From NCBI RefSeq assembly GCF_022829515.1, contig NZ_JAKSYL010000184.1, positions 1 through 49,698 of the forward strand: a DNA stretch of 49,698 nt. Direction: 5' to 3'. Shown here piece after piece: positions 27,203 through 34,868 of this stretch. Both the position numbers and the translations under genes were made by a program. The notes below the pieces were generated by a model. It saw only the letters and a list, made by a program, of their open reading frames with translations, ran no database searches and was not told the DNA's origin. Position 1 is the stretch's first letter; each line of letters starts with the position of its first letter. The DNA is from Methylobacterium sp. J-048. GTDB taxonomy: Bacteria; Pseudomonadota; Alphaproteobacteria; Rhizobiales; Beijerinckiaceae.

Positions 27203-27420
27203 GAACGTCCGCTTGCTGGCCGTGCAATGGGGCAAAAACCTTCGACCAGAACGGGTGAATTTCAGCTAGTCTGCTTTGGGGCAGCGGTGCATGGAAGCGG
27301 ACATTCTCGCCGAGCTTGCTCACGACCCGTTGCAGACCCCAGGAACGTCCACTTCCGGGCAGCTTGGTGGACGATGTCTAACGGCCGGAGTGGGTGGATT
27401 TCCACCGGTCTGTTTCTGAG

Positions 27421-27750
27421 GGCATGAGGTTCACCCTATTCGGCAGCGACGTGGGCTCGGCCATCCGGCCGCTCGCGGGCACCGCCTGGAGCCGGATGGC
27501 GTCCATCGGTAGAGCCTACAGCTGCGCCCTGCCAGGCCAGTCGCAGGCGCGCGCACGCTTGGCCCAGCCGTTTGAGGACCGGTTCTTCTTCGCGGGCGAG
27601 GCGACGCATCCCTTCGACTTCACGACCGCCCATGGGGCCCATGACAGCGGTCAACGGGGCGCCGACGAAGCCATGGCGGCGTTTCGGAACAGGCATCCGC
27701 TCGGTCGGCGAGGTTTCAATGTCACCGCGGGAGCGCGATCCATCCGGTAG
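27421..27750 (+). pseudogene. C-terminal remnant of a flavin amine oxidase
   Basis: The frame reads IGRAYSCALPGQSQARARL, then PFEDRFFFAGEATHPFDF and TTAHGAHDSGQRGADEAM. This is the conserved FAD-binding C-terminus of flavin monoamine oxidases (FFAGEAT, then H-D-F-S-T-x-H-G-A-x-x-S-G). Everything N-terminal of it, including the dinucleotide-binding fold, is absent. The preceding 218 bases hold degenerate repeat motifs (AGGAACGTCC at 27201 and again at 27341; AAGCGGAC at 27295). It is a fragment, not a gene. Confidence 0.75.
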
Positions 27751-27831
27751 GACCTCAGTCCCGATCGCGCAGAGCCGTAGTCGACGACGACCTCGACATC
27801 GGCGCACGCTCCATCCTCGTGCGCCGCGCTC

Positions 27832-28524
27832 TCAGATGTGGAACCCGAAGGTGTCCGCGAACCCGCGCCGGCCGGTTGGGGTCAACGTGACGACCCGCCC
27901 GTCCCGGGCCCGATCAATCCAACCAAGTTCCTCGCAGCGGCAGCACAGCGCAGCCCCGAGGCGGCCGGCGAGGTGCGGTCGCCGCTCGCTCCAGTCCAGA
28001 CATGGGCGACAGAATAGGCGCTTGGTCCGGCCGACGGGCTCGACCGGCACCCCGAACCGCGCGAGCCAAGCACGGCCAGCCTCAGTCGCCTCGCCGGCCT
28101 CTTCGCCCAGAACGATCAGGCCGCGCGATACGAGCGCGTCGGCGATGGCTACACCGAGACGTCCTGCAAGGTGGTCGTAGCAGGTTCGAGCCTCGCGCAG
28201 TTCCGGACTGATCCGGGGCGTTGCGCGCCGCGCGATTGACTCCGGCCCGGCTGCCGCCACCACCAGAATGGTCTCCAGCATCCGGGCGACCTCGGGCGTG
28301 GCGAGCCGGAAGTACCGATGGCGGCCCTGGACGGTGACGCCGAGCAGGCGTCCCTCGACCAGCTTCGCGAGGTGACCGCTCGCGGTCGGTGCCGTGACGC
28401 CCGCCGTGTGGGCCAGTTCCGTCGCCGTCAGTGCACGGCCGTCCAGAAGGGCCGTGAGGATGTTGGCCCGTGCCGGATCCCCTATCAGGGCGGCTGTTCC
28501 GGACATGCTGGCGGCGCTCGTCAT
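27832..28524 (-). CDS. ArsR-family (winged helix) transcriptional regulator with Cys-rich C-terminus
   Basis: The 230-aa regulator has an N-terminal ArsR-type winged helix (about 8-90: ALIGDPARANILTALLDGRA, then TATELAHTAGVTAPTASGHL and the wing GRHRYFRLATPEV). A longer C-terminal part contains CYDHLAGRLGVAIADAL and a Cys cluster, LFCRPCLDW with CCRCEELGW. The cysteines could sense metals, thiols or electrophiles, which is inference. The ATG at 28524 is preferred because an earlier frame would run through a 26-bp palindrome (28565-28590), which is better read as its operator. The same palindrome lies in front of the DHA2 exporter at 32182. Confidence 0.88.
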   Translation of the reverse strand: MTSAASMSGTAALIGDPARANILTALLDGRALTATELAHTAGVTAPTASGHLAKLVEGRLLGVTVQGRHRYFRLATPEVARMLETILVVAAAGPESIARRATPRISPELREARTCYDHLAGRLGVAIADALVSRGLIVLGEEAGEATEAGRAWLARFGVPVEPVGRTKRLFCRPCLDWSERRPHLAGRLGAALCCRCEELGWIDRARDGRVVTLTPTGRRGFADTFGFHI

Positions 28525-28564
28525 CACGGGATCATAAGGCCTGCCTGGTCGTCGATCACGACGA

Positions 28565-28590
28565 AACGCTTCGGTCGAGGCCGAAGCGTT
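28565..28590. promoter_or_regulatory. Palindromic operator, site 1 (arsR-type gene)
   Basis: An inverted repeat AACGCTTCGG ... CCGAAGCGTT with a 6-base centre lies 40 bases upstream of the ArsR-type start and about 125 bases upstream of the divergent monooxygenase-fold gene. It shares GCTTCGGTCG and CCGAAGC with the perfect 26-bp palindrome at 32211-32236. It is the likely autoregulatory site of the ArsR-type protein. Confidence 0.75.
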
Positions 28591-28715
28591 CACCGCAGAC
28601 ATCGGACGCCTCCCATCGCAAACTCCTCGTCAATCCGCTGGAGACGACGCCACGCCATGAGATCCCTCTCGGCGGAAGCATCTCAGCCTGACCCAACCCA
28701 CCGTGGAGGGGAACC

Positions 28716-29390
28716 ATGTTCTCGGTCATCTTCGAGGTTCATCCCGGCGCAGGGCGGAGGGAGGCCTATCTGGAGCACGCCAAGATGCTGAAACCGGAAC
28801 TGGAGGGCATGGACGGCTTCATCGACAACGAGCGCTTCGTGAGCCGCACGCGACCAGGTCGGGTGTTGTCGCACTCGACCTGGCGGGACGAGAAGTCGGT
28901 GATCCGCTGGCGCACGCATGCCGGCCATCACCTCATCCAGGAGAAGGGCCGGTTCGAGATCTTCTCGGACTACCACCTTCGCGTCGGCGAGGTAACGGCG
29001 GACAGCCACCCGCCCCAGGGTCATGCGGTGCGCGAGCAGCGCCTCGACGCGACTGAAGTCGGCCGCAGCAAGGCGTGCCTGCTCATCGAGGCAGCGCCTC
29101 GCGAGGGCCAATCCCTGCCCGACGACTTGGTCGGCGCGTTGGGGCTCGCCCCAGCGGGCGACGGCCTTGTCGCCGCAGACGTGTTCGATTCCTTCTACAA
29201 TCCGGGCAAGGTCATGCTGCTGTCGTCGTGGATCGATGCAGATGCGGCCTCGGCGTTCACCCCCGCCGTGCCGGCCGAGGCCGCGCGCATCCGTGTACGA
29301 AGCGTTCGCGTAATCCGAGATTACGGCATGTTCGACCGGCGCGAGAGCCCGCAGTTCTACCCGCCGGTCGACCAACGGGAGCGCCGCTGA
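28716..29390 (+). CDS. Antibiotic biosynthesis monooxygenase (ABM)-fold protein
   Basis: The 224-aa protein has an N-terminal ABM ferredoxin-like domain (about 1-90, MFSVIFEVHPGAGRREAYL ... HSTWRDEKSVIRWRTH) and a second, more divergent half (FDSFYNPGKVMLLSSW ... VRSVRVIRDYGMF) that looks like another copy of the same fold. Such proteins act as cofactor-free monooxygenases on quinones, haem or polyketide-like rings, or bind them. It is divergent from the ArsR-type regulator across a gap containing the palindromic operator, so it is probably co-regulated with the DHA2 exporter. The reaction is not known. Confidence 0.85.
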   Translation: MFSVIFEVHPGAGRREAYLEHAKMLKPELEGMDGFIDNERFVSRTRPGRVLSHSTWRDEKSVIRWRTHAGHHLIQEKGRFEIFSDYHLRVGEVTADSHPPQGHAVREQRLDATEVGRSKACLLIEAAPREGQSLPDDLVGALGLAPAGDGLVAADVFDSFYNPGKVMLLSSWIDADAASAFTPAVPAEAARIRVRSVRVIRDYGMFDRRESPQFYPPVDQRERR

Positions 29391-29394
29391 ACGC

Positions 29395-29595
29395 CTAAGA
29401 TATCCTGAACCAGTCTGAGATGTCCCAGGTCCGCGCTGCTTCAGGATTTTCGGCGTCGGGCGATCCGCCCGCTACAGTGCGTTGCCGGCCGCCCGCAACG
29501 GCGGGATGCGTTTCGCCGGTGACACGTTGGGTTTCACCGTGGAGGGTACTCGGATCAGGTCCGTCTGAGGTGTGATCCGTTGGTTCTGTGCTCAT
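29395..29595 (-). CDS. Possible small acidic protein
   Basis: A 66-codon frame begins MSTEPTDHTSDGPDPSTLHG and ends ARTWDISDWFRIS. AGGA lies a few bases before the ATG. Its composition (many T, G, E, D) is plausible for a small hydrophilic protein, but no family is recognised. It would be the last gene of the exporter unit. It may also be spurious. Confidence 0.3.
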   Translation of the reverse strand: MSTEPTDHTSDGPDPSTLHGETQRVTGETHPAVAGGRQRTVAGGSPDAENPEAARTWDISDWFRIS

Positions 29596-29665
29596 CGTCC
29601 TGAAGCTCCATCGCGGGAGAGTTGAAGCTGCCCGGACCATCCAGGACGCGCCGCCCTCAGGCATG

Positions 29666-29959
29666 TCAGGCCGCTGTGTCGGCCAGGCTCGGATCGGGGG
29701 TCGCGTTGCAGCCGCCTGCCCTCAGAACCCGCTTGGTCGAGGCCGGGTACTTAGCCAGGCCACCGACCGGCCCGGCGAGCGGGCGGACCGGCCTGGGCGT
29801 GAGGTTGCCCAGGCAGTTCGGGCAGTGCCCGTCCAGCACGCCGGTCGTGCAGTCGTGGCAGAACGTGCACTCGAAGGTGCAGATGTAGGCTTCCCTGCTG
29901 TCAGGCGGCAGGTCGCGGTCGCAGCACTCACAGTTCGGACGCAGTTCCAGGATCGCCAT
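29666..29959 (-). CDS. DUF1272 Cys-rich small protein
   Basis: The 97-aa protein has a zinc-ribbon-like Cys pattern: NCECCDRDLPPDS, then CTFECTFCHDC and GHCPNCLGNL. This is the DUF1272 signature. A less conserved tail of about 40 residues follows. The start at 29959 overlaps the 3' end of the DUF7002-like gene by 32 bases. It belongs to the minus-strand unit headed by the DHA2 exporter. The function of the family is unknown; a metal-binding structural role is likely. Confidence 0.85.
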   Translation of the reverse strand: MAILELRPNCECCDRDLPPDSREAYICTFECTFCHDCTTGVLDGHCPNCLGNLTPRPVRPLAGPVGGLAKYPASTKRVLRAGGCNATPDPSLADTAA

Positions 29960-30644
29960 CGACACCTCCATGCTTCGGGTCGCCGTCGTCCGGGACGGGC
30001 TCGCGCGAGACACCGACCAGGTAGGGGGCGCGTGCCGGGACCGTGCACGCGAAAAGGACCTCGGCCGGAGGACGCGAGGGTTGCCCGGCCGGCCAGCCCT
30101 CGCGGAGCCAGGTCCGGTAGGGAACGAGGGTGCCGCGCCCGCGCCGGGCGGCCTTGCGGCGGGCGTTGCCGGTGTTGATCGGGGACACGAAGGCTTGGTC
30201 CCCGAACTGGTCCAGCACAGCGGCGCCGTCGAAGGTCAGCAGCACCTGGGGGCGACCGCCGCAAGCTCCCCAATGGCGCTCCATGCGCGCGCGGTCGGGC
30301 CAGAGGAAGACGAACCCGTTGAGGAGCGCGTACCAGTCCCCAGGGTCCATCCCGTCGTCGAGCGCCGGGGAAAGGGCCGCCGGCGGCATCGGCCGCTGGT
30401 CGCGGACCACGACGCCGTTCGGCAGGCGCAGGCAGTCTGGCCGGTGGCCGCGCAGGATGGCGGCGCGCTCGGTCTCCACGAGCCCGGCCCGCACGAGCAG
30501 GCTCTCGGCGCTCATCAGCCCATGCGCTTGGATCGAGTCGAGATTGCTCGCTTCGGCGAGGTGATACAGGCGGCCGGGCGGCCGCCTCAAGCGGCGCGTC
30601 GGGGGCCCGGACCGCCCGCCAACGCCTTGCGGTCCGGGCGTCAC
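29928..30644 (-). CDS. DUF7002-like protein
   Basis: The 238-aa soluble protein has an N-terminal LYHLAEASNLDSIQAHGLMS motif that resembles ADP-ribosyltransferase-like or RES/DUF952-type beginnings (H-A-x-x-N-L-x-S-I-x-x-H-G-L). It continues with LPNGVVVRDQRPMPPAAL, DWYALLNGFVFLWPDRARME and PINTGNARRKAARRGRGTLV. The start is a GTG at 30644 overlapping the exporter stop (GTGA), so translation is coupled. Family assignment is from memory of the sequence pattern. The biochemical role is unknown, and NAD-dependent modification is only a possibility. Confidence 0.7.
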   Translation of the reverse strand: MTPGPQGVGGRSGPPTRRLRRPPGRLYHLAEASNLDSIQAHGLMSAESLLVRAGLVETERAAILRGHRPDCLRLPNGVVVRDQRPMPPAALSPALDDGMDPGDWYALLNGFVFLWPDRARMERHWGACGGRPQVLLTFDGAAVLDQFGDQAFVSPINTGNARRKAARRGRGTLVPYRTWLREGWPAGQPSRPPAEVLFACTVPARAPYLVGVSREPVPDDGDPKHGGVDGDPGTASEL

Positions 30645-32182
30645 GCCAGAACCTTCCGGTTGGACGCGGACGCGAGCGCAACGACCGGCGGCGTGTCGGT
30701 GGCGCTCACGAGGCGCCACGTGACGAACGTCGCGACGAGCATGAAACCGAGGCTTGCCAGGAAGAGGGCCTGGTATCCCCCGGCGAAGCTCGCATGCGCG
30801 AGTTCCGCGAGGGCCGGCGTCCCGGCTCGCGACAGGTCGCCGGCCGTGATCTCGCCGATGAGCCGGAGCCGCTCGCCCGCGTCTAAATCCGGCATCGCGC
30901 CAGCGATCATGGAGGCGACCCTGCCGTAGAGGACGGCCCCGAGTGCCGCCAGGCCGAGCGAGATGCCCATGAAGCGCATCGTGCCGGCGATGCCCGAGGC
31001 CATCCCGCCGCGTTCCCTCGGGATCAGCGACATGCCGATCTTGGTGGTCTCGCTGTTGAGCAGGCCTGAGCCGGAGCCGATGAGGAGCATGCCGGGCACC
31101 ATCGGCTCGTATGCGCGCAGCCGCACGACCGCGGCGAAGGCGAGCAGGCCCACGCTGACGCTCGCCAGACCCAGGGTCAGGATCGCGCGGCCGGAGTACC
31201 GGATGATGAGATGTCGGTTCACCAGCCGCGGCACGAGGAAGAGCGGCAACACCATGGGCAGCATCATCAGCCCAGCCGTCCCGGGGCCGTGGCCGAGCCC
31301 GCTCTGCAGAAGGATCGGCACGAAGGTTAGCATCGTGAGGATGCCGCCCGAGAACGCCAGCTGCGCGACGTTCACGCCCAGGTACGACGGGCTGCGGAAG
31401 TAGGCGAGCGAGACCATCGGTCGGTCCTGCCGCAACTCCACGAGGACGAAGGCGGCGAGGAACAGCAGGGCGCCGGTCAGGCCCCCGTCGATCCAGGGGT
31501 CGGCCCAGCCGCGATGGTTGCCCTCGATGAGCGCGAACGTTGCCAGGAACAGTCCGGTGCCGAAGCAAAGGACGCCGGGCAGGTCGAGGCGGACCGCGCC
31601 GGGGTCCTTCGAGTTCTCGATGACCTTCGCGGCCAGGACGATGAGCGCGGCGCCGATGGGCAGGTTGACGTAGAACGCCCATTCCCAGCCGAGGTATTGG
31701 GTGATGAGGCCGCCGACCACGGGGCCGGAGGCCATGCCGATCCCGATGACCGAGCCCCAGAACGCGAAGGCCCGGGCGCGGGCCTCGCCATGGACGGCGT
31801 GCGAAAGCGCGGCCAGGGACGCGCTGAGCTGCATGGCCGCACCGGCCCCCTGAAGGGCCCGACCAGCGACCAGCACGGAAAGGTTCGGCGCGGAGCCGCA
31901 CAGCAGCGACGCGAGCGTGAAGACCGCCAGCCCCGCAACCAGCAGGCGCTTCCGGCCGAAGCGGTCCGCCAGCGCGCCGGCCGGCAGCAGCAACGAGGCG
32001 AAGCTCAGCATGTAGGCCGTCACCACCCACTCGATGCCGGCGAAGCTCGCGTCGAGTGAGCGGGCGATGGCCGGCAACGACACCGAGACGATGTTGGCGT
32101 CGAGCTGGAGCATGAACGCCGGCACCGAGGTGCAGAGCAGGACGAGGAGGTGGCCCCTCGCAGGCTTCGAAGGCATGGTCAT
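30641..32182 (-). CDS. DHA2-family (EmrB/QacA) 14-helix MFS drug exporter
   Basis: The 513-aa proton-driven multidrug exporter begins with LVLLCTSVPAFMLQLDANIV, giving the DHA2 motif L-D-x-x-I-V. The motif A loop GALADRFGRKRLLVAGL, motif C-like GSVIGIGMASGPVVGGLI with WEWAFYVNLPIGA, and the helices expected for 14 segments are present. The ATG at 32182 is 28 bases downstream of the 26-bp palindrome at 32211-32236; an in-frame ATG two codons on is equally possible. It heads a unit with the DUF7002-like and DUF1272 genes. Its control by the ArsR-type regulator at 27832 is inferred from the shared operator. Confidence 0.92.
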   Translation of the reverse strand: MTMPSKPARGHLLVLLCTSVPAFMLQLDANIVSVSLPAIARSLDASFAGIEWVVTAYMLSFASLLLPAGALADRFGRKRLLVAGLAVFTLASLLCGSAPNLSVLVAGRALQGAGAAMQLSASLAALSHAVHGEARARAFAFWGSVIGIGMASGPVVGGLITQYLGWEWAFYVNLPIGAALIVLAAKVIENSKDPGAVRLDLPGVLCFGTGLFLATFALIEGNHRGWADPWIDGGLTGALLFLAAFVLVELRQDRPMVSLAYFRSPSYLGVNVAQLAFSGGILTMLTFVPILLQSGLGHGPGTAGLMMLPMVLPLFLVPRLVNRHLIIRYSGRAILTLGLASVSVGLLAFAAVVRLRAYEPMVPGMLLIGSGSGLLNSETTKIGMSLIPRERGGMASGIAGTMRFMGISLGLAALGAVLYGRVASMIAGAMPDLDAGERLRLIGEITAGDLSRAGTPALAELAHASFAGGYQALFLASLGFMLVATFVTWRLVSATDTPPVVALASASNRKVLA

Positions 32183-32210
32183 TCGGAAGCCTCGCACGTC
32201 GCTAGGTTTT

Positions 32211-32236
32211 GATGCTTCGGTCGCGACCGAAGCATC
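32211..32236. promoter_or_regulatory. Palindromic operator, site 2 (DHA2 exporter)
   Basis: This is a perfect 26-bp palindrome, GATGCTTCGGTCG followed by its exact reverse complement. It matches the palindrome in front of the ArsR-type gene (shared core GCTTCGGTCG...CCGAAGC) and lies 28 bases before the exporter start. Confidence 0.8.
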
Positions 32237-32294
32237 GTCTCGGACGGCCTCCATCCTGCCGGGAGCCGGTTCGCAATCGCCGTCCGACGCCGTG

Positions 32295-32624
32295 TCATCC
32301 AGCCGTCCTCGGTACCGCTTCGGTGGCCTGGCCGATACGACTAGCCGCGCCGCGAACCTGATCGAACGTGGCCTCTCCGGCCGCAAAGGGAGGCGCCTCG
32401 ATCGCAGAGATCCGCGCCGCGCTCCCCTTCGCGGTGTCGGAGGACAGTCGTACCTGGCCGACCAGCGTCGGCATGTCGGGGTCGTGCCGCGCCAGGGCGT
32501 AGGACGATGGATCCGCACCGGCCACGGCCGCGTGGGCCTCCGCCTTGTCGAGCGAGGTGGGGAGGATGGCCGGACCGCGCGTGTACACGGGTACGGACGC
32601 CCCGTGGAGGAAGAGGGACATCAT
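32295..32624 (-). CDS. Truncated DUF1993-family protein
   Basis: The 109-aa protein carries the DUF1993 N-terminal half (SLDKAEAHAAVAGADPSSYA, then RHDPDMPTLVGQVRLSSDTA and IEAPPFAAGEATFDQV). It then departs from the family and stops, against about 168 residues in the neighbouring paralogue. GGAA precedes the ATG at 32624. The missing C-terminal half makes it a likely pseudogene or minimal relic of a tandem duplication. Confidence 0.7.
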   Translation of the reverse strand: MMSLFLHGASVPVYTRGPAILPTSLDKAEAHAAVAGADPSSYALARHDPDMPTLVGQVRLSSDTAKGSAARISAIEAPPFAAGEATFDQVRGAASRIGQATEAVPRTAG

Positions 32625-32664
32625 CAGTTCCTTGTGATGCCTCGAAGCGAACCGGGACGGAACT

Positions 32665-33171
32665 TCAGTCCTCGTTCCAGGTAAGGGGCCCAAGGAAGTC
32701 GAGCTTGCCGACGTCGACGCCGTCATGGCGAAGGATCGCGTAGGCCATCGCCACGTGGAACAAGACGTTCGGTACGACCATCTGCAGGAGGTAATCCTTG
32801 CCGCCGAGAGTCTTCCCGCCCGCCCAGTCGATCCTGACCCGGCGCTCGCCCGCGCCCTCGTATTCCTCGCGCGCCACGCTTTCCGCGAAGGCGACCGTCT
32901 TCCGGATGCGGGCGCGCACCTCGACGATGGTCCGCTCGTCGTCCGCGTGCCGGGGCGGTGTCTGCCCCGACAGCCAGGCCGCCCCGCCCTTGAGGTAATC
33001 GCAGGCGCTCTGAACTTGGTAGACAAGGTTCCTCATGTCCGGCGCGAGGCGACCGGTCATGAGGACGCCGACGTCGAAACCCCTGGCCGCCGCGTGCGCC
33101 TCAGCCTTGTCTAGGAAGGTCTCGACGTTCCTAAGCGCCTGGACGCACTGGGTGATCACCTGAAAGTACAT
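32665..33171 (-). CDS. DUF1993-family protein
   Basis: The 168-aa helical protein shows the family pattern: FLDKAEAHAAARGFDVGVLM, APDMRNLVYQVQSACDYLKG, then VRIDWAGGKTLGGKDYLLQM and PNVLFHVAMAYAILRHDGVD. The C-terminal part resembles a DinB-like four-helix bundle with conserved His (FHVAMAYAILRH). It starts 29 bases after the TetR-type gene stop and is probably co-transcribed with it. DUF1993 proteins are often found with stress regulators, and their function is not established. Confidence 0.88.
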   Translation of the reverse strand: MYFQVITQCVQALRNVETFLDKAEAHAAARGFDVGVLMTGRLAPDMRNLVYQVQSACDYLKGGAAWLSGQTPPRHADDERTIVEVRARIRKTVAFAESVAREEYEGAGERRVRIDWAGGKTLGGKDYLLQMVVPNVLFHVAMAYAILRHDGVDVGKLDFLGPLTWNED

Positions 33172-33200
33172 TCTCGGCCCCCTCACGGATCGGCTTGGGT

Positions 33201-33899
33201 TCAGCCGTGGCTGGCTTGGGACGACACGGGTCCGTCGCGGCGCTCCCGCTCTTGGGAGTGCCTGGCCCGGGTGGGACGGTCCGCTACCGGCGCCGGCCAG
33301 GCGGCCATCGCGATCCTGCCGACGTTCAGGAGCTTCTCGCGGCTCGCCCCATCGCGGGACAGGACGGCCAGGCCCCGCACGAGTGAGTGCACGAAGGCGG
33401 CGAGACCTTCGACGTCGACGTCTGCCGGTACGTCGCCGTCCTCGATGCCCTTCCGGATGCGCTCGCCGAGGTAGACCTCGGACGATGCGCGGTGGCTGAT
33501 CATCATGTCGCGGATCGGTGTGAGGGCCGGCGCCTGGTGCGTCCCGGACAGCGAGACCATGCAGCCCCGCGGCAGGTCTTCGCGCGTGAACTCGACCGCG
33601 ACCTCCGCAAGAAGGCTCTCGATGGCCGCTCGGGTACCCAGGCCGTCCTTCCACAAGGCGCCGAGGATCCACTTGCGTGCAGCGCCGAGGAAGTTCTCCG
33701 TCGCTTCTCGGTAGAGCTGCTCCTTGCTTCCGAACGCGTTGTAGAAACTCGACGGGCTGATGCCCATGGCCGAGATCAGGTCGTCGAAGGACGTGCCCTC
33801 GTACCCGTTCTCCCAGAACAGCCTCATCGCGCTGTTCAACGCCGTCGGGCGATCGAACTTCGGGGGGCGCCCGCGACCCCGCTTCTGGACCTCGTCCAT
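33201..33899 (-). CDS. TetR-family transcriptional regulator
   Basis: The 232-aa repressor has an N-terminal TetR helix-turn-helix (about 15-60: [20 protein letters not shown], then [20 protein letters not shown]) and a helical ligand domain resembling the AcrR/YxaF-type group. The ATG at 33899 ([17 protein letters not shown]) is preferred to one 21 bases upstream because a palindromic site (33902-33921) occupies that space. Related sites occur at 33965, near 34755 and 34810. It therefore probably controls itself, the divergent SDR remnant and the RND pump. Confidence 0.92.
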   Translation of the reverse strand: MDEVQKRGRGRPPKFDRPTALNSAMRLFWENGYEGTSFDDLISAMGISPSSFYNAFGSKEQLYREATENFLGAARKWILGALWKDGLGTRAAIESLLAEVAVEFTREDLPRGCMVSLSGTHQAPALTPIRDMMISHRASSEVYLGERIRKGIEDGDVPADVDVEGLAAFVHSLVRGLAVLSRDGASREKLLNVGRIAMAAWPAPVADRPTRARHSQERERRDGPVSSQASHG

Positions 33900-33901
33900 C
33901 T

Positions 33902-33921
33902 TTTGGATCCTTCGCTCCAAA
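33902..33921. promoter_or_regulatory. TetR-type operator, site 1
   Basis: TTTGGATCCTTCGCTCCAAA-like sequence with outer arms TTTTGGA/TCCAAAA lies immediately upstream of the chosen TetR start. It shares CCTTCGCTCC with site 2. Confidence 0.65.
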
Positions 33922-33964
33922 ATCCGTTCACACGACCCGCGGGTCGACCTTATCCGCTGTTATA

Positions 33965-33978
33965 GGAGCCTTCGCTCC
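33965..33978. promoter_or_regulatory. TetR-type operator, site 2
   Basis: GGAGCCTTCGCTCC, flanked by TTATA and ATAAA, lies about 40 bases upstream of the SDR start. It is a one-mismatch version of the palindrome at 34810-34823. Confidence 0.7.
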
Positions 33979-34018
33979 ATAAATGAAGTCCCGTCTGCGG
34001 GCAAGACGGAGAAAAGCC

Positions 34019-34596
34019 ATGCGCTTCCAGGACAAGGTCGGGATCGTGACCGGTGGTCCGTCGCGGATCGGCGAGGAGGTGGCGGCGCGCTTCGTCGCGG
34101 AGGGCGGCTTGGTGGTCATCAACGGCCGCGACGCCGGCAAGGCCGAGGCCGCGGCGAAGCGGGTTGATGCGACGGGCAAGCGCATCGCCGCCCACGTCGG
34201 GCTGCCGGCCACTGGGAAGGCGCTGGCCAAGGCCGCCGTCGAACGCTTCGGCCGTTTGGACGTGCTGCTCAACGACGCGGGCGTGTTCGCGCCGAAGCCG
34301 TTCGTCGACGTCACAGAGGCCGAGTTCGACTGGTTCCTCGACATCTCCTCAAGGGCACGTTCTTCACCGCACAGGCCGCGGCTAAGGCTATGAAGGCATC
34401 CGGAAACGGCGGTGCCATCGTCCAGACCGGTTCGATGTGGGCCCTGCAAGCCATCGGCGCGACACCCTTGTCCGCCTACTCGGTGGCGAAGGCTGGCGGG
34501 CACGCCCTCGTCAAGAACCTCGCCATCGAGCTCGTATCCAACCGGATCCGGATCAACGGAATCGCGCCCGCCCTCCGACCACCTCGCAGGAAGTGA
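34019..34596 (+). pseudogene. Frameshifted short-chain dehydrogenase/reductase (SDR)
   Basis: The N-terminal frame (from ATG 34019) has FQDKVGIVTGGPSRIGEEVA with the Rossmann glycine motif, then LLNDAGVFAPKPF (NAG-type). At about 34346 one base is missing. The next frame continues with LKGTFFTAQAAAKAMK, then MWALQAIGATPLSAYSVAKA with the catalytic Tyr-x-x-x-Lys and NRIRINGIAPALRPPRRK. The C-terminal cap is then lost. Before decay it was probably an NADPH-dependent reductase controlled by the divergent TetR protein. Confidence 0.85.
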
Positions 34597-34754
34597 AGCT
34601 CCGTTGGACTTCGTGCCGCGGCCCGAAGACGTGACGAACGCCCGGCGCCCGCGGGAAGGCCGGCGCTGCGACGTCAGCGCGTCCCGCAAGGCTCACTGCC
34701 GGCCGACGGCCGAGGACCGACTGCCTCTTTCGTGGCTCAGACCTTTTTCAAGCT

Positions 34755-34823
34755 TTCGCTCCAAAAATGTATTGACGGGATCGTCGACCTCGCCCTATGC
34801 ATATTTATCGGAGCGTTCGCTCC
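34755..34823 (+). promoter_or_regulatory. RND-pump promoter with TetR-type operators
   Basis: A half-site TTCGCTCCAAAAA begins at 34755 and a full palindrome GGAGCGTTCGCTCC sits at 34810-34823. Between them is a promoter-like pair, TTGACG (34772-34777) and TATGCA (34796-34801), spaced 18 bases. A repressor bound at 34810 would block initiation just past the -10. This is the clearest promoter in the window. Confidence 0.7.
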
Positions 34824-34868
34824 ACAAATAAGGACTCCTTGGGGTCCGCGTTTGAAGGAACCCAGGTC

